Shown in pieces: positions 10,071-21,235 of a stretch of 64,000 bases of DNA. The position numbers and the translations under genes are program-made. Positions within the stretch are counted from its first letter, which is position 1. Each line of letters opens with the position of its first letter. The notes under the pieces are model-generated. The model made no database searches and was not told where the DNA came from. It worked only from the letters and a program-made list of their open reading frames with translations. This DNA comes from Neoceratodus forsteri (lineage: Eukaryota; Chordata; Ceratodontiformes; Ceratodontidae), in the NCBI GenBank assembly GCA_016271365.2, contig JADMNL010000028.1:98983501-99047500 (forward strand). The letters run 5' to 3'.

Positions 10071-10435
10071 GAGGGAGGCAGTATAGTGCAGTGGTTTAAG
10101 GCTCTGAGCTGCAAATCTGGAGACCTGGATTTGAATCCCATAGTCCCCACTTGCATACTCTGTGACCCTGAGCAAGTCACTTAACTTCCCTGTGCTCCCA
10201 GGTTGCACCTCCAAAAAGCTTTCAGCTTAGTGTGTCTCACCTGGTAAAACAATTGGGGAAAAAAAAGACAATGCCAAAAAACATTAAAGACAATCCTGTG
10301 AGCAGTACTGCCATTACAGAGTGTTCCTTGTGCTTGTCTAATGACTGGTACAAATGTTTCTGGCTTGTAAAATGCTTTGGGTCAACAAATTTTAATTTCA
10401 ATTTCAGTGCGTTTAAAAGGTGTTATATAAAACAC
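10071..10435 (+). mobile_element. MIR/CORE-like tRNA-derived SINE
   Basis: The pol III A box (TAGTGCAGTGG, 10084) and B box (GGATTTGAATCC, 10127) are followed by CTGTGACCCTGAGCAAGTCA and CTTAACTTCCCTGTGCT. That order and wording match the MIR/CORE-SINE head. The tail includes TGTAAAATGCTTTGGGTC (10365) and AAAAGGTGTTATATAAAA, like SINE/LINE tails ending in a GCGCTATATAAA-type motif. At ~365 bp it exceeds a standard MIR (~260 bp), with an A-rich block at 10257-10290 that may be an insertion. Confidence 0.75.
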
Positions 10436-10439
10436 AGTC

Positions 10440-10486
10440 CTTTCCTTTCCTCTCCTCTCTCTCCTCTCCTCTCCTCTCCTCTCCTG
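10440..10486 (+). repeat. (CTCTC)n pyrimidine microsatellite
   Basis: TCCTCTCCTCTCCTCTCCTC repeats directly follow the SINE tail, consistent with growth from the tail. Confidence 0.85.
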
Positions 10487-10559
10487 AAGGAGCACAGCCA
10501 CACAACATGGTTCATGTGAGCAATCAAAGCAAGATTCAACATTCCACTCTTGCACTGCT

Positions 10560-10925
10560 GTCTTTGGGAGCTTTTTTTATAGGGTTACCACTCTCTGAGT
10601 GAAAAAAATGCTTCCTTACATCACCCAACTCTATCCACACCAAAACATAGGTATGCACTCCAAGTCTGCTTAATCAAATCCTTTTTACATTGTTTACAAA
10701 CTGAACACCAAATCTACTCTGAGCCCTCCCTTTTCCAGGGCAAAATGTATAGAGTCGGTCTTAACGTTCTCCATGGCTCAACCTCTCCATCCCCTTAATC
10801 ATTTAAGTTGCTCTCTGTGGCACCCTCATGAGTACTGCGATATTCTTTTTATACTGCAGTGACCAGAATTGCTCACAATATTCCAAGTATTGCCTTACTA
10901 ATGCTCTACAAAGCAGCAGAATTAC
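10560..10925 (-). pseudogene. CR1 LINE 3' fragment (RT C-terminus)
   Basis: The minus-strand frame includes ALVRQYLEYCEQFWSLQYKK then MRVPQRAT. This is the CR1 block LVRPHLEYCVQFWxPxYKKD/VQRRAT with only a few changes. It continues toward the 3' side as pyrimidine-rich antisense sequence typical of CR1 3' ends. It is 5'-truncated near 10925, where unrelated inverted repeats begin. Confidence 0.75.
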
Positions 10926-10984
10926 ATCACTTAGGTGGCATGTTATGTCCCTTAATGCACCCAGTACTAGCTGTGGGCAAAATA

Positions 10985-11270
10985 AAAAAATAAAACATTG
11001 AAACTTTGCACTTTGTGTAACTTGCTGCAAAGTATGCAATTTTGCATAGTTTTTCACTTTGCAGGACTGCACTTTGCAGAGAAGAAGCAACACACTTCAT
11101 CACATCATATAGAAAAAACAACGTCAAGTGCTTTAATTCATCACTTCGTGGAGATTTTTCTACACAAAGTGGTGAAGTGTGTACCTTTTAACCACAAAGT
11201 ATGAATGCCCACTTTGCAAAATCTCTGTGACATACAAAGTGGCCACTTTGCAGGCACTGTGCCTGAAATG
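10985..11270. repeat. Inverted-repeat cluster with ACTTTGCA motifs
   Basis: CACACTTCATCAC (about 11091) and GTGGTGAAGTGTG (about 11169) form a palindrome. ACTTTGCA/TGCAAAGT recurs many times on both sides (10998-11070 and 11213-11260), so the whole block folds back on itself. It lies next to copy A and may be its outer arm. Confidence 0.55.
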
Positions 11271-11558
11271 TTTCGCAGCCTCCCTTTTTGCGTTCGCTTG
11301 CGCGCATGCACAAGGAACGTTTTGGGACAGTATGACTTTTTGGAGGTGTGTGACTCTCCTGTCCAATGCAGTGCTCAGTGTAGTGGGCACAACCATACTG
11401 CACCAATGGATGCGCAAGCTGTCTATGACAGCAATTTGGCTGCAGTGGTCTTCAGTTGAAAGAAAAGCACTGCTGCAGTCAGCGGTGGTAACGTGTGTGT
11501 AGTTAGCATATTGACACCACCCTTTTGGCCCTCCTGCACATCTGTCGTCCTGAAAGCC

Positions 11559-11765
11559 GACATCAGGGGTGCCCAATCCCCCTATCGGCATGCCCCCTTC
11601 CCAGTTCATTTGCCGACGGGGGAGCCCAATCCCAGTCAGCATAATGTCCACCATATAATTTTTGTCTGCTGAGGGAGTGCCCAATCCCCCTCAGCATCAT
11701 GCCCCCAAACACAGACTCTTTGTCTTTTCCGATGGGGTGCCCAATCCCCATTGGCTCCATCCCCC
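11559..11765 (+). repeat. GTGCCCAATCCCC tandem units, copy A
   Basis: Four units of ~50-60 bp each carry GTGCCCAATCCCC (or CCCAATCCCAGTC) followed by a GTCAGCATMATG-like block and CCCCC. Copies B (16.64-16.92 kb) and C (25.43-25.65 kb) have the same units. Confidence 0.8.
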
Positions 11766-11780
11766 ACAAACACCCTGGTG

Positions 11781-11807
11781 GCATGCTGGGAGCTCATCCC
11801 AGCATGC
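11781..11807. repeat. Conserved hairpin, copy A
   Basis: GCATGCTGGGA and TCCCAGCATGC form perfect 11-bp arms around GCTCA. The counterparts at about 16950 and 25669 still fold despite sequence changes. Confidence 0.85.
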
Positions 11808-12099
11808 CAAATATACCTGCAAAAAAGGAAAAACGTTCCCAAGAAGTTTTTTGCGTGTGTGTGTTTAACCTGTAAACAAGAAAATGGTCCCTCGCTGTCT
11901 GTGGAGCCCCCCTCCTCCAACCAGCACCCACTCTCTGCACGGCCCAACTTCCCACACTCCCCAACCCCATACTTCCCTCCGGAGCCCGGCACAATGATCT
12001 TCAGTGGAGCGTGAACACGTCTGCACTCTTCAAAGCCGACCGCGAACCGAAGAAATGCCGGTAAGCTGTATAATGGCATAAATGGGGGGGTTCAACTTA

Positions 12100-13028
12100 G
12101 ATGGATATCTTAGCCATTTTTGTGGCTTTTGGCTCCAAATTTTCAACATGGGGTTCTTGGGACCCCTCCTCATAAACTCAGTCACTGTCATTTTGTTATT
12201 CAGTCCCGAAAAGTGATTTCGCGGTCACTGCGCAGAATCACCTTTTGGGACTGATTAATGAAACAACAGTGTCGCTATTCATGAGGTGGGCTCCTGAAAA
12301 GCCTATGCTGCAAATTTGGCGAAAAAATTCAAAAAAATGACTGCATTACAAGCATGTGTTGCGCAGTTTCTATGCACGCTCGTAACTTCGAGAATTTTTA
12401 ATATTTTCACTCCAGATTTTCAGCATTGACATTTTTTCACACCTCTTTATGAACAGTATAGCTGTCATTTTTCACATCCTGCCTGAAATGTGTTTTCGCA
12501 CATGTGGCGCACAATGGCGCAGTCGCTGTGGGAAATCAAAGTTCAGGACAGATTAAGAAAATTACAGTGACACTGTGCATGAGCAGAGGTCCCAAAATGC
12601 CTATGTTGAAAATTTGGCGATAAAATTCCACAAAATGACTGTGTTACGAGCATGTGTTGCGCAGTTTCCACGCACGAGCGTAACTTCAAGAATTTTTAAT
12701 ATTTTCACTCCAGATTTACAACATTGCCATTTTTCACACCTTGTTATGAACAGTACAGGTCTCATTTTCACATCTTGCCTGGAATGTGTTTTTGCACCAT
12801 GCGCACAATGGCATGATCGTGTGGGAAATCAATGTTCAGGACAGATTAAGAAAATGACAGTGACACTGTTCATGAACAGAGGTCCCAAAATGCCTATGTT
12901 GAAAATTTTGTGAAAATTCCACACAATGACTGTTAAGAGGCGTGCATTCGTGGTTTCCATGCAGCCTCGTAACTCGATAATTTTAATATTTTCACTCCAG
13001 ATTTACAACATTGCCATTTGTTCACACC
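12100..13028. repeat. ~296-bp palindromic tandem units, copy A
   Basis: The landmark CTATGYTGMAAATTT occurs at 12303, 12601 and 12894, spacing 298 and 293 bp. Each unit contains an inverted pair. In the first, AGTCCCGAAAAGTGATT (12202) faces AATCACCTTTTGGGACT (12236) around a 17-nt loop, with outer pairing of CATGAGGTGGGCTCC to the GGGACCCCTCCTCAT side. Units are joined by an ATTTTTAATATTTTCACTCC linker. Confidence 0.8.
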
Positions 13029-13039
13029 TACTTACTACT

Positions 13040-13925
13040 TAGTCAACTACTTATGAGCCCGATTTACAGAGGAGCTACTCAGCTGTTTAAAAAATATATA
13101 ACAAATTGCTGTCGCATCTGTATGTTGCTGCTTCTGATCTGGTCTGTGTGGAGAGTGATGTTGTTTTGCTAGTTTTCTACTAGGACACTTATTCAACTGG
13201 GCTGTCAATGAATGTACTGCTGCTGGGAATGAAAGTCAATAGTGCTTTGGCAATTTGCTGTTTTCACACGCCTGCCCCGTCTAAATAACTTGTTTCTGTT
13301 TCTGCCCTGCAGCCTTTTCAGTCTGCTATTTATAAATGTTGTTCTGCTGAATTGGGGGATGCTTTTTCACATGCCTGGTCTAAATATGGTTATTTTCTTT
13401 GGCCCATCCTGTGCAGCCTTATGAACTGCAGGTCATTATTTTATCCAGTATTGCAATGAAAGAGCTGAACATAGTACCTAAGTGCCAAACACCACTGCTA
13501 ATACCTGCAAGCTAACATTCGCATTGACAAATGCTTTTAATATGTTTTATTGAGAATATTCAGAAATAATAATTAAATAATTTTGTCACAAAGAAAAAAA
13601 GTATTATAGCGCTTTTAATCAAATAAAACAACTCATAACACCTTACCCAGCACTTGATTTGCCTTACCATCTGTCACTGCAAGTCACTATGGCAACTTCA
13701 GCTTCCCACCAGTGATGACCAGTGGCCTTTACAAGTCTGTTCTGCTACTTTATTGTTTAAATAGTACCCCTCATGCATATTATTTTGGCCTAATTGAGTG
13801 CCCTTACTTTTATCTACAGTACATTGAATTTAATTTTTCCACTTGTTGGCCCATTTCCCAGCTCCTCCAAAGTCCCTTCGCAGGCTGTCTTCCTTTTCCA
13901 TGGAGTCTGCCACCTCATTTAGTCA
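13040..13925. other. Unassigned sequence with one recurring motif
   Basis: No gene was found. At 13509-13545 lies CATTCGCATTGACAAATGCT, a motif shared with 21.9 and 27.9 kb. The rest is AT-rich and unassigned. Confidence 0.35.
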
Positions 13926-14335
13926 GTAGTGTTAGTGCCTCAGTAGGTAGCATGTTCACATCTAGGGCCGGAAGATTGGAAGGTCTTGGGTTCTTAAGCC
14001 ACACCAGAAACTAGAGCTAGTACATAATACTGGCACTGTAGTGCAACACTGTGGGGGGCAGGAGGGATGCTGTACTGTTTAGGTATCATCCTTTGGATTA
14101 GACATTAAATCAAGGACCCTGCTACCTGCCTTTGGTGGCCGTCTGTGGGAAGGTTAAAGATCCCATGGTATTTGTCGTAGAAATAAGTATTTCTCCCAGT
14201 GTCCTGGACATCTTCCTCCCCACCAGTAATATGGGTTAATGTAACCCCCTCTCCCGATGCACCTGAAAATCAGCTGTCAGAGCTCAGTGTGCCTCTCCTG
14301 GTCAAAGTCACAGATAAATAAATCACCACAATTTG
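13925..14335 (+). mobile_element. tRNA-derived SINE
   Basis: An A-box-like TAGTGCCTCAGTAGG (13933) and a B-box-like GGGTTCTTAAGCC (13988) give a degenerate pol III promoter. The body contains ATCCTTTGGATTAGACATTA, AAGATCCCATGGTATTTGTC and CAGTGTCCTGGACATCTTCC. These match a vertebrate SINE body I know from several fish and tetrapods (the ATGAGACGTTAAACCGAGG type). It ends near an ATAAATAAAT tail (about 14313). The family name is not certain. Confidence 0.7.
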
Positions 14336-16205
14336 TTCTTAACTAAAGAAGTTCCCACCAAACCAACCTTCTGAACTTCATCTCCAGTTACCTTCGATTT
14401 CTGATACAGTATCTAGAGAAACTATTGCAGAGAAAAACTGTGGTTTGCGTCTCTTGTAATTCAGAGTGAGACAAAGAACTGCAGTAGCTACAACAGCAGG
14501 TTTCTGGGTCTAGAAGGGAGTTACCCATATAAGGAGTCTTCCTTAAAGCGACAAGGATGTTTTCTAAACAATCTTACATGACTCAGCTACCTAGTTCATG
14601 CCACTGCAATAATGGTTGACACTGGCACGGCTGTAATAGGAACTGGGAAGGGCCCTCATGACAAAAGCGTGATTGGAGTTGTTGAACACTTCCAGACCAC
14701 TAGCATGTTACTTGCATGTTAAGTACATGCAAACGTGTGCTAATTGCCCAATTTGCATTCTGATCCTAACCTGGACAAACCCTCTTATGACAAAGGTTCC
14801 ATTCAATTAAAAACTTTCAAACCAACCTGGTTTAGAGGCAGAAGGGGGTTATATTGTCTCCAATCTAGTTCATCCATCTGCACTAGGAAGCTTGCAGTAT
14901 AGTCAGTGTGCTGCTACTAGTGGGTGCCACTTTGGGCACACCCACCTAAATATATTGGTAGACTGCGGAGTTGGTGGCAAGGCATAACAAGGGAGAAATG
15001 CTCTGCCTATTACAGTAACATCAGCTGCTTATCTACCAGGCAATTCTTTATGGAGACTAGCAGTAACTGGTAACCATGGCTTTCAGAAAAGAGGATAAAC
15101 ATCAGATTCCTTCTCTGTGCATCAGCATTCCTATGGGAACACTCATCCTGCCACTGACACTGTGAACCTTGGCCCTCTTTCCATGGGAAAATGATTGGGG
15201 CTAATAATGGACAAATCCATGGAGCCTTGGCTTGTGCATCTTTCAGGAGCAGAACAAGGAAATGTACAATATATGGCTTGACATACTAAAAGGGGCAGAA
15301 AACACCATCAAGGCAAATTGATAACTCAGGAACTCTGAGCAGCTAGGAATATAAAGTACAGTGTGATAATATGATGGGTGTTTGTAGGTAGAGTCCTAGC
15401 ACTGTAAGAGTGGTATCACACATGGTCTTTAAGCATGAGAACTTTCCTATGTTCAAAGGCCACATTATAAATCATTAATTCGATTTCAGCCAGTCAGTGT
15501 GCAGAGCCACTGTGACTCTTCTTGTGAGTGCAGTGTGTTCTCATGCAGGAGTGCTGGGAGGGAGCACTCCACTTTGGTGCCTGGGGGAGGACGATGCAAT
15601 AAAACAAAAAAAGGAAAATATTCTAAATGTATTATAAATCACTCGAGCTAAAGTTGAGTGATTTATAATAGGATCATAGGGCCTCTTAGGGAAGTCTGTT
15701 ATGAGAATAAGAGACTCCTCTCATGAGGTTTGGGCAGAGAAAAATGATCAGCTTTGCTTAGTGGTTCCCTCGCCCAGACTTCATGCTCAGGTAGACCGCT
15801 ATAGTTAAAAGTGTACCCACAGACATCATATTCACATACTATGAGTTTCTATGTATTCTACCTATTTATTTGTGTTGTAACATCTGTTTTGAATTATCAG
15901 GCATCATTTAGAACAGTTGATGGTGCCACTCGAGTGGTCGCCATGTCGACTGAACACAACACGGGAGCACCTCTTTTCTGTATAAAACTCTCTCACACAG
16001 AGTGAACTGTGTCTCAGATTGACTGAGTGACTTAAGAGATGCGCTCAGGAAAGAGCAGGTTGGTCACTGCGTGTCTAGACTGACTTGTGATCCACACCAC
16101 GGACTTTACATCTTATGAAGTTATCCTCATAAGAAAATCCTAAATGGACCCTGAAAACTTTAGAGACATTTTGAAAACATACAACATATAGACACATTTC
16201 AAGTA
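14336..16205. other. Unassigned sequence
   Basis: No coding or repeat family was recognised over ~1.9 kb except the small perfect hairpin at 15630. Base composition is even and open frames are short. Confidence 0.35.
15630..15670. repeat. Perfect 15-bp inverted repeat
   Basis: TATTATAAATCACTC and GAGTGATTTATAATA face each other around an 11-nt loop. It may be the centre of a decayed palindromic MITE, or chance. It is not a terminator in any recognised gene context. Confidence 0.8.
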
Positions 16206-16207
16206 AT

Positions 16208-16345
16208 TCAACAATAAGGCATGACAGGTTATGCACTATTGTAGGATAATGGCACTCACCAGAATAGTGCCTTGTCAGCACCTGAGAAATGCAGTTTATC
16301 CCACAGTTCGCACACTCTGGAGTGCCTTATTTTGATCATAAATAG
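16208..16345. repeat. Partial short inverted-repeat element (MITE-like)
   Basis: AATAAGGCATGACAGG (16211) through CTCTGGAGTGCCTTATTTTG (16315) matches the inner parts and right end of the elements at 22.3-23.0 kb. The outer GACCCATTTC termini are missing, so it is truncated. Confidence 0.6.
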
Positions 16346-16354
16346 TGTTTCTGA

Positions 16355-17985
16355 TTTTTTATGTTGCTTGCGCACATACGCAAGAAACATGTTGAAGCAA
16401 CACTGCAGAAGCAGGTTGTGGAGGTGCGGCACTGTTGTAGTGCCCCACTGCCCTTTTGAGGCTTAGCCCGCTTTCCCCAACGGTGGACGCTGCTGCTGAC
16501 ACTAGTTCAGCCAGTGTCCACCTTTGAAATATTTTTAGCCGCTGTATCAGGGGCTGCCTCATCACTGCAGCATCAGCCATTCTGCAGCAATGAGGAGCGA
16601 CTAGTCATTGCAGGGCAGTACCTTGCATGTCTCTAACCCAGTTTGCCGACGGGAGCCCAGTTCCCATCAGCATAATGTCTCCACCCCAAGTTTCTGCTGT
16701 ATGCCGAGGGGATGCCCAATCCCCTCAGCACCATGCCCTCCTCTCTTCTTTGCCAATGGGAGCCCAATCCCCATCTTCAGTCCCCTTTCCCCATTGAAGT
16801 TCAAGCGAGAGGGCCCTCCCCACTAGCATAATGTCTCCCCCAATGTTTTGTCTGCCGAGGGTGCCCAATCCCCTCGCTCTCCCCACCCTCTCGGTCATGT
16901 GCCAGGGTGCCCAATCCCCGCCTGCTAGAGCTCCCCAAACCACTCAGGTGGCATGCTAGGAGCCCACTCCAGCGTACAAATGTCCCTAAAAAAAAACAGT
17001 CCCGCAATGTTGTTGTTTTTAAGCCTGTAAACAGAAAATGGTCCCTCGTTGAGTCTGTGGCCCCACTCCCAACCGCACCCACCCTCTGCACCCCGCCTCC
17101 CCACCCCCACCCCCCATGCCCCTCCGGGCCCAGCGACAATGTTCGGTGGACCGGGAACGCGTCTGCACTCTTCAAAGGTGACCACGAACTGAAGAAATGC
17201 TGGTAAGCTGTATAATGGCATAAATAGGGGGGGTTTCAACTTTGATGCATATCTCAGGCATTTTTGTGACTTTTGGCACCAAATTTTCAACATGGGGTTA
17301 TTGGGACCCCTCCTCATGAATTCAGCCACTGTCATGGCATTATTCAACCCCGAAAGATGATTTTGCGGTTACTGCATAGAATCACCTTTCGGGACCGATT
17401 AATGAAACGACAGTGCCAGTGTTCATGAGGTGGGCTCTCAAAAAGCCTATGCTGCAAATTTGGTGAAAAAATCCAAAAAATGACTGTTTTATGAGCATGA
17501 GTTACGCAGTTGCTACGCACGCTCGTAACTTCACGAATTTGTAATATTTTCACTCCAGATCTTCCACATTAGCATTTTTCCACACCTCCTTATGAACAGT
17601 AGGGCTGTCATTTTTCACACCCTGGCAGAAATGTGTTTTCGCACTTCCAGCGCAGAATAGTGCGGTCGCTGTGGGAAATCAGTGTTCAGGACACATTAAG
17701 AAAATCACAGTGACACTGTTCATGAGCAGAGGTCCTAAAATGCCTATATTGAAAATTTTGTGATGAAAGTCCAAAATGACTATGTTACGAGCGGTGTTGC
17801 AGTTTCACGCACTTTGTAACTTTGTAAATTAGTAATATTTTCACGCCCAGATTTTCGACACTGGCATTTTTCACATCTCCTTATGAACAGTACAGCTGTC
17901 ATTTTTCAAATCCTGGCCGAAATGTGTTTTCGCCCAGTGCAGAATAACGGTCGCTTTGGGAAATCAGTGTTTGGAACAGATTAAG
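16355..17985. repeat. Tandem-hairpin element, copy B
   Basis: Same block order as copy A: a TTGCGCACATACGCAAG start; GTGCCCAATCCCC units (16645-16920); a hairpin (about 16951-16976); an AAAATGGTCCCTCG block; CGTCTGCACTCTTCAAAG with GAAATGCTGGTAAGCTGT (17159-17210); then ~296-bp units with landmarks at 17447 and 17743. The inverted pair at 17346/17379 (CCCCGAAAGATGATT and AATCACCTTTCGGG) is retained. The copy stops in mid-unit at about 17985, where an unrelated 139-bp array begins. Confidence 0.7.
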
Positions 17986-19155
17986 ATCGAGCGAGTGAGA
18001 GAGGGGAAGTGACCGAGCTCTACTGAGCTCTGTCGGGACTGCTGCGGATTTCTTTGTGGGCAGAAAAAGGCACCAACGCAGGCAGAAGTCCAGTACAAAA
18101 GGGCAGCCTGCAGCGCCGGGACAAACAGAACGAGCGAGTGAGGGATGGTGAGTGAGTGAGCGAGCTCAATGAAGCTCTGTCAGGACTGCTGCGGATTTCG
18201 TTGTGGGCAGAAAAAGGCATCAATGCGAGCAAGGGCCCAGTACAAAGTGCAGCCTGCAGCGGCGGAGAAGCAGAACAGGCGAGTGAGGGGAGTGAGCGAG
18301 CTGCGAACTCTATCAGGACTGCTGCAGATTTCTTTTGTGGGCAGAAAAAGGCACCAATGCAGGCAGGAGCCAGTACAAAGGGCAGCCTGCAGCGCTGGGA
18401 GAAATGGAACGGAGTGAGAGGGGTGTGAGCAAGCTCAGCGGAGCTCTGTTGGGACTGCTGCAGATTTCTTTGTGGGCAGAAAAGGTGCCAATGCAGGCTG
18501 GAGCCCAGTACAAAAGGGCAGCCTGCAGCACCAAGACAAGCGGAATGAGCGAGTGAGAGAGGGGTGAGTGAGCTCAATGGAGCTCTGTTGGGACTACTGC
18601 AGATTTCTTTGTGGGCAGAAAAGGTGCCGATGGGGTAGGAGCCCAGTACAAAGGGCAGCCTGCAGCGCCAGGAAAAACAGAATGGCGACTGAAAGAGGGG
18701 AGTGAGCGACCTCAACGAGAACTCTGTTGGGACAGCTGTGAACTTCTTTGTGGGCAGAAAAGGCATCAACCAGGCAGGAGCCCAGTACAAAAGGGCAGCC
18801 TGCAGTGCTGGGAGAAACAGAAAGAGTGAGTGAGAGAGGGGAGAGAGGCGAGCTCAATGGAGCTGTGTTGGGACTGCTGCAGATTTCTTTGTGAGCAGAG
18901 AAAGGTGCCAGCATGAGCAGGAGCCCAGTACAAAAGGGTAGCCTGGAGCTCTGGGAGAAACAGAGCGAGTGAGAGAGGGGGAGTGAGCGAGTTTAACGGA
19001 GCTCTTTTGGGACTGCTGCGGATTTCTTTGTGGGCAGAAAAAGGTGCCAACGCAAGCAGGAGCCCAGTACAAAAGGGCAGCCTGCAGCGTCAGGAGAAAC
19101 AGAATGAGCGAGTGAGAGAGGGGGAGTGAGCAACCTCAACGGAGTTCTGCCGGGA
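17986..19155. repeat. ~139-bp tandem array, eight copies
   Basis: GGATTTCTTTGTGGGCAGAA and CAGTACAAAAGGGCAGCCTG recur. The landmark GCTGCRGATTTCTT lies at 18041, 18188, 18321, 18457, 18596, 18735, 18876 and 19015 (spacing 133-147). Units also share a GAGCGAGTGAGAGAGGGG stretch. On the minus strand the array leaves a 256-codon open frame (18020-18790) that repeats FVLGS/CPQRNLQQS-like peptides. Unit length is not a constant multiple of three, so it is best read as non-coding. It is probably a local satellite or minisatellite. Confidence 0.85.
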
Positions 19156-19449
19156 CTTTAGAGTTGCCCACCCTCCGCCCATGGTCCTCTCTGGTCCATA
19201 TAATACAGCAGGGTCTCTGCAGTGGAGACAAAGCAATGATTGGATACTTTTAGGATTGCTGTAGTAATACAGATTTAGTTGTTCTGTTTGTTTCTCTAAC
19301 TGTGCTGAGTAATACTTGGAGTGCAATAGGATTTCTAACTGGGCTAAGTGAAACTATATGAGAGCTGAGAACAAAAAATGTGGTAGCTGAGGGGTGAAAA
19401 ACAGACAAGGAGGCTTTAGGGTTGCTACAGTAATACAGTATTTAATGGA

Positions 19450-21060
19450 TGAGATTTGAGACTGAATTAACCCGGTCGGCAAGGGGTCAGTAGTGGGACT
19501 AGTGTGGGGGAGGAGGGAACAGAAATTTGAGTAAATAGGGGCCTAACAGTTGTAGTAGGGTACAGAACCTGGGAGTAAGAGCCCGTAACATAAGATGGGG
19601 AGCAAAATGGGGCAGGTGCCACATGTCAATAGGGTGAGCATCTTTGGAAGGGTAGTGGGGTGTACAGGGTGTGGGTCCGCCATGATCCCGGACTGGGCTT
19701 GGAGGATTGGGGGTGTATGGTCTGTAGATGACTGGCGAGTTTGAGGAGGCACTGTGGAGTTAGGGAGGAGTCAGTGGCAGCGCCAGATGAGTCAGTGGGT
19801 GTCCTGGCTGGGGGGATAGGGAATGGCAAGGGGGATGGAGGAAGAACAACCAGGGACTGAAACCGACCCCAGTATCAGAGCACTAACAGAAAAAGACAGA
19901 AAAGGGAGGATGTGCGAGGCGAGGCGGAGGGCCTCACTTACGGAGGAGGAAGAGACCACAAAGGAGTACCTAGGGAGAACGAGATGGCTGCAGGTAGGGA
20001 GGGACCACGAGTGGCACAGAGGGGAACAAGTAGGAGAGGGGAACTGATAGGGGGAAGAGATGTAGGAGGGGTATTGACTAGGAATAGATTCGAACCTCTG
20101 CTGTGGGAGAGAGAGGTAGCAGGAACATACTGAAGGGGGAAGACAAGCAGGGCATGAGAGGGATGGCAACAGATAGGGGAAGAGATAGTGATTACAAAAG
20201 AGTAGAAGGGGGCTAGTAAGGAAGGAGGGGGTGGTGACTGGAGGAGAGAAGGCTACGGGAAGGGGGAAGGATGGGAGAGGCATCACTATTGGGGTAGAAG
20301 GGAATGGAGGCTCTAAATCAACAACAGTGGGGATAGGAGAGGGGTTGGAAATCAGCAGGGGAGGAGGGGAGGTCGACATGGGAAGCCCAGTAGGAAGTAG
20401 TCAGGCTGGGAAGGGTTCAAGGGGGATGGGAGGAATAAGGCAGAGAAAAGGGGTGAGGCAGAAGTAGGGGTACAGATACAGAAGTCACAGAGGTGCAGTT
20501 GGCGGGGTAGGGAGGCAGGGAAGAGCGAATACTGGGGTGGTGGAAGGGGCATTAGAAGGAAAGGGTAAGGAACAGGGTACTTGTCCTGTGGGATTCTATA
20601 CTGAAATGGGTGAGATGGGGCAGAAAGGGGGAAAGGCACAGCCATATTTGGGTTGAAGCTGTCCCCAGGTTGACTGCAGGAGGGGCAGGGCAGGCACTGC
20701 TCAAGCATGCAGTGAGGGGGAGGAAGAAACCTCATTTACTGTTGCATGTGGGTACAAACGACTTGGGGGAGACTGTGGAAGTAGTGAGGGGGAGGTTCGA
20801 GTAGTTGGGCAGGCGGTGTCAGAGGGTGGGGGAGTCGATGGCATTCTTGGAGGTACTGCCGGTACCATGTGCAATCATGGGAAGGAAGGGTAAGTTTGAG
20901 GAGTTCAATGAGTGGCTGAGAGATTGGTGCCACACCAAACATTATGGGTTAGTGACTAACTGGGGTAGGGTCTGGGGGAATAGTGACTTGTACGTGGGGG
21001 ACAAGGTACATTGGAACAGGAAGGGGAAGGGAGTATTAAAGGCCCACTGGCACTGAGGGT
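19450..21060 (+). pseudogene. CR1 LINE ORF1 fragment with SGNH esterase domain
   Basis: CR1 ORF1 is an RNA-binding and esterase protein of the retrotransposon particle. From 20730 a frame reads HLLLHVGTNDLGETVEV, the SGNH block III (GTND). A second frame has VLPVPCAIMGRKGKFEEFN, then WLRDWCHTKHYG, and ends with DKVHWNRKGKGVLKA, carrying the D-x-x-H catalytic pair. A frameshift near 20800 separates the blocks. The GA-rich region 19820-20470, open for ~75 codons at a time, probably represents the low-complexity N-terminal half. The GDSL block was not located clearly. There is no ORF2 downstream; the sequence changes near 21060-21230 to a CR1 fragment on the other strand. Confidence 0.65.
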
Positions 21061-21235
21061 TGAGGTGCCGGACACCACACCTCACGCCACACTGGCGACC
21101 TGGGCTTGGACGTGAGCCCGGGCTGCCAGGAGTCAGCAGGGGAGGGATAGGATTGAACATCCGGAAGACTCCTCTCCAATCCCGGGGCAGGATTCAGGGA
21201 CCCACCCCATGCCCAGCCTATTCAGCTAGCTTCTC

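Larger units (their letters stand above)
11280..13035. repeat. Tandem-hairpin element, copy A
   Basis: This is the first of three diverged copies (also about 16.4 and 25.2 kb). Order: a TTGCGCGCATGCACAAG-like start; GTGCCCAATCCCC units (11559-11765); a hairpin (11781-11807); an AAGAAAATGGTCCCTCG block; CGTCTGCACTCTTCAAAG followed by GAAATGCCGGTAAGCTGT; then ~296-bp units to 13028. No transposase, RT or pol III promoter was found. Minus-strand open frames are partly shared with copy B, which probably reflects nucleotide similarity and not a gene. The limits are approximate. Confidence 0.7.

Noticed and set aside
10084..10138. Possible tRNA gene (A and B boxes)
   Set aside because: The boxes are followed at once by a MIR-like SINE body, and no anticodon or acceptor stem can be formed convincingly.
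16645..16920. GTGCCCAATCCCC units as transcription-factor binding arrays
   Set aside because: They recur only as part of the repeated element, and no gene or promoter is nearby.
18020..18790. 256-codon minus-strand frame, the longest in the window
   Set aside because: It lies wholly in the 139-bp tandem array and unit lengths vary by non-multiples of three. No start context, domain or codon-level conservation is visible.
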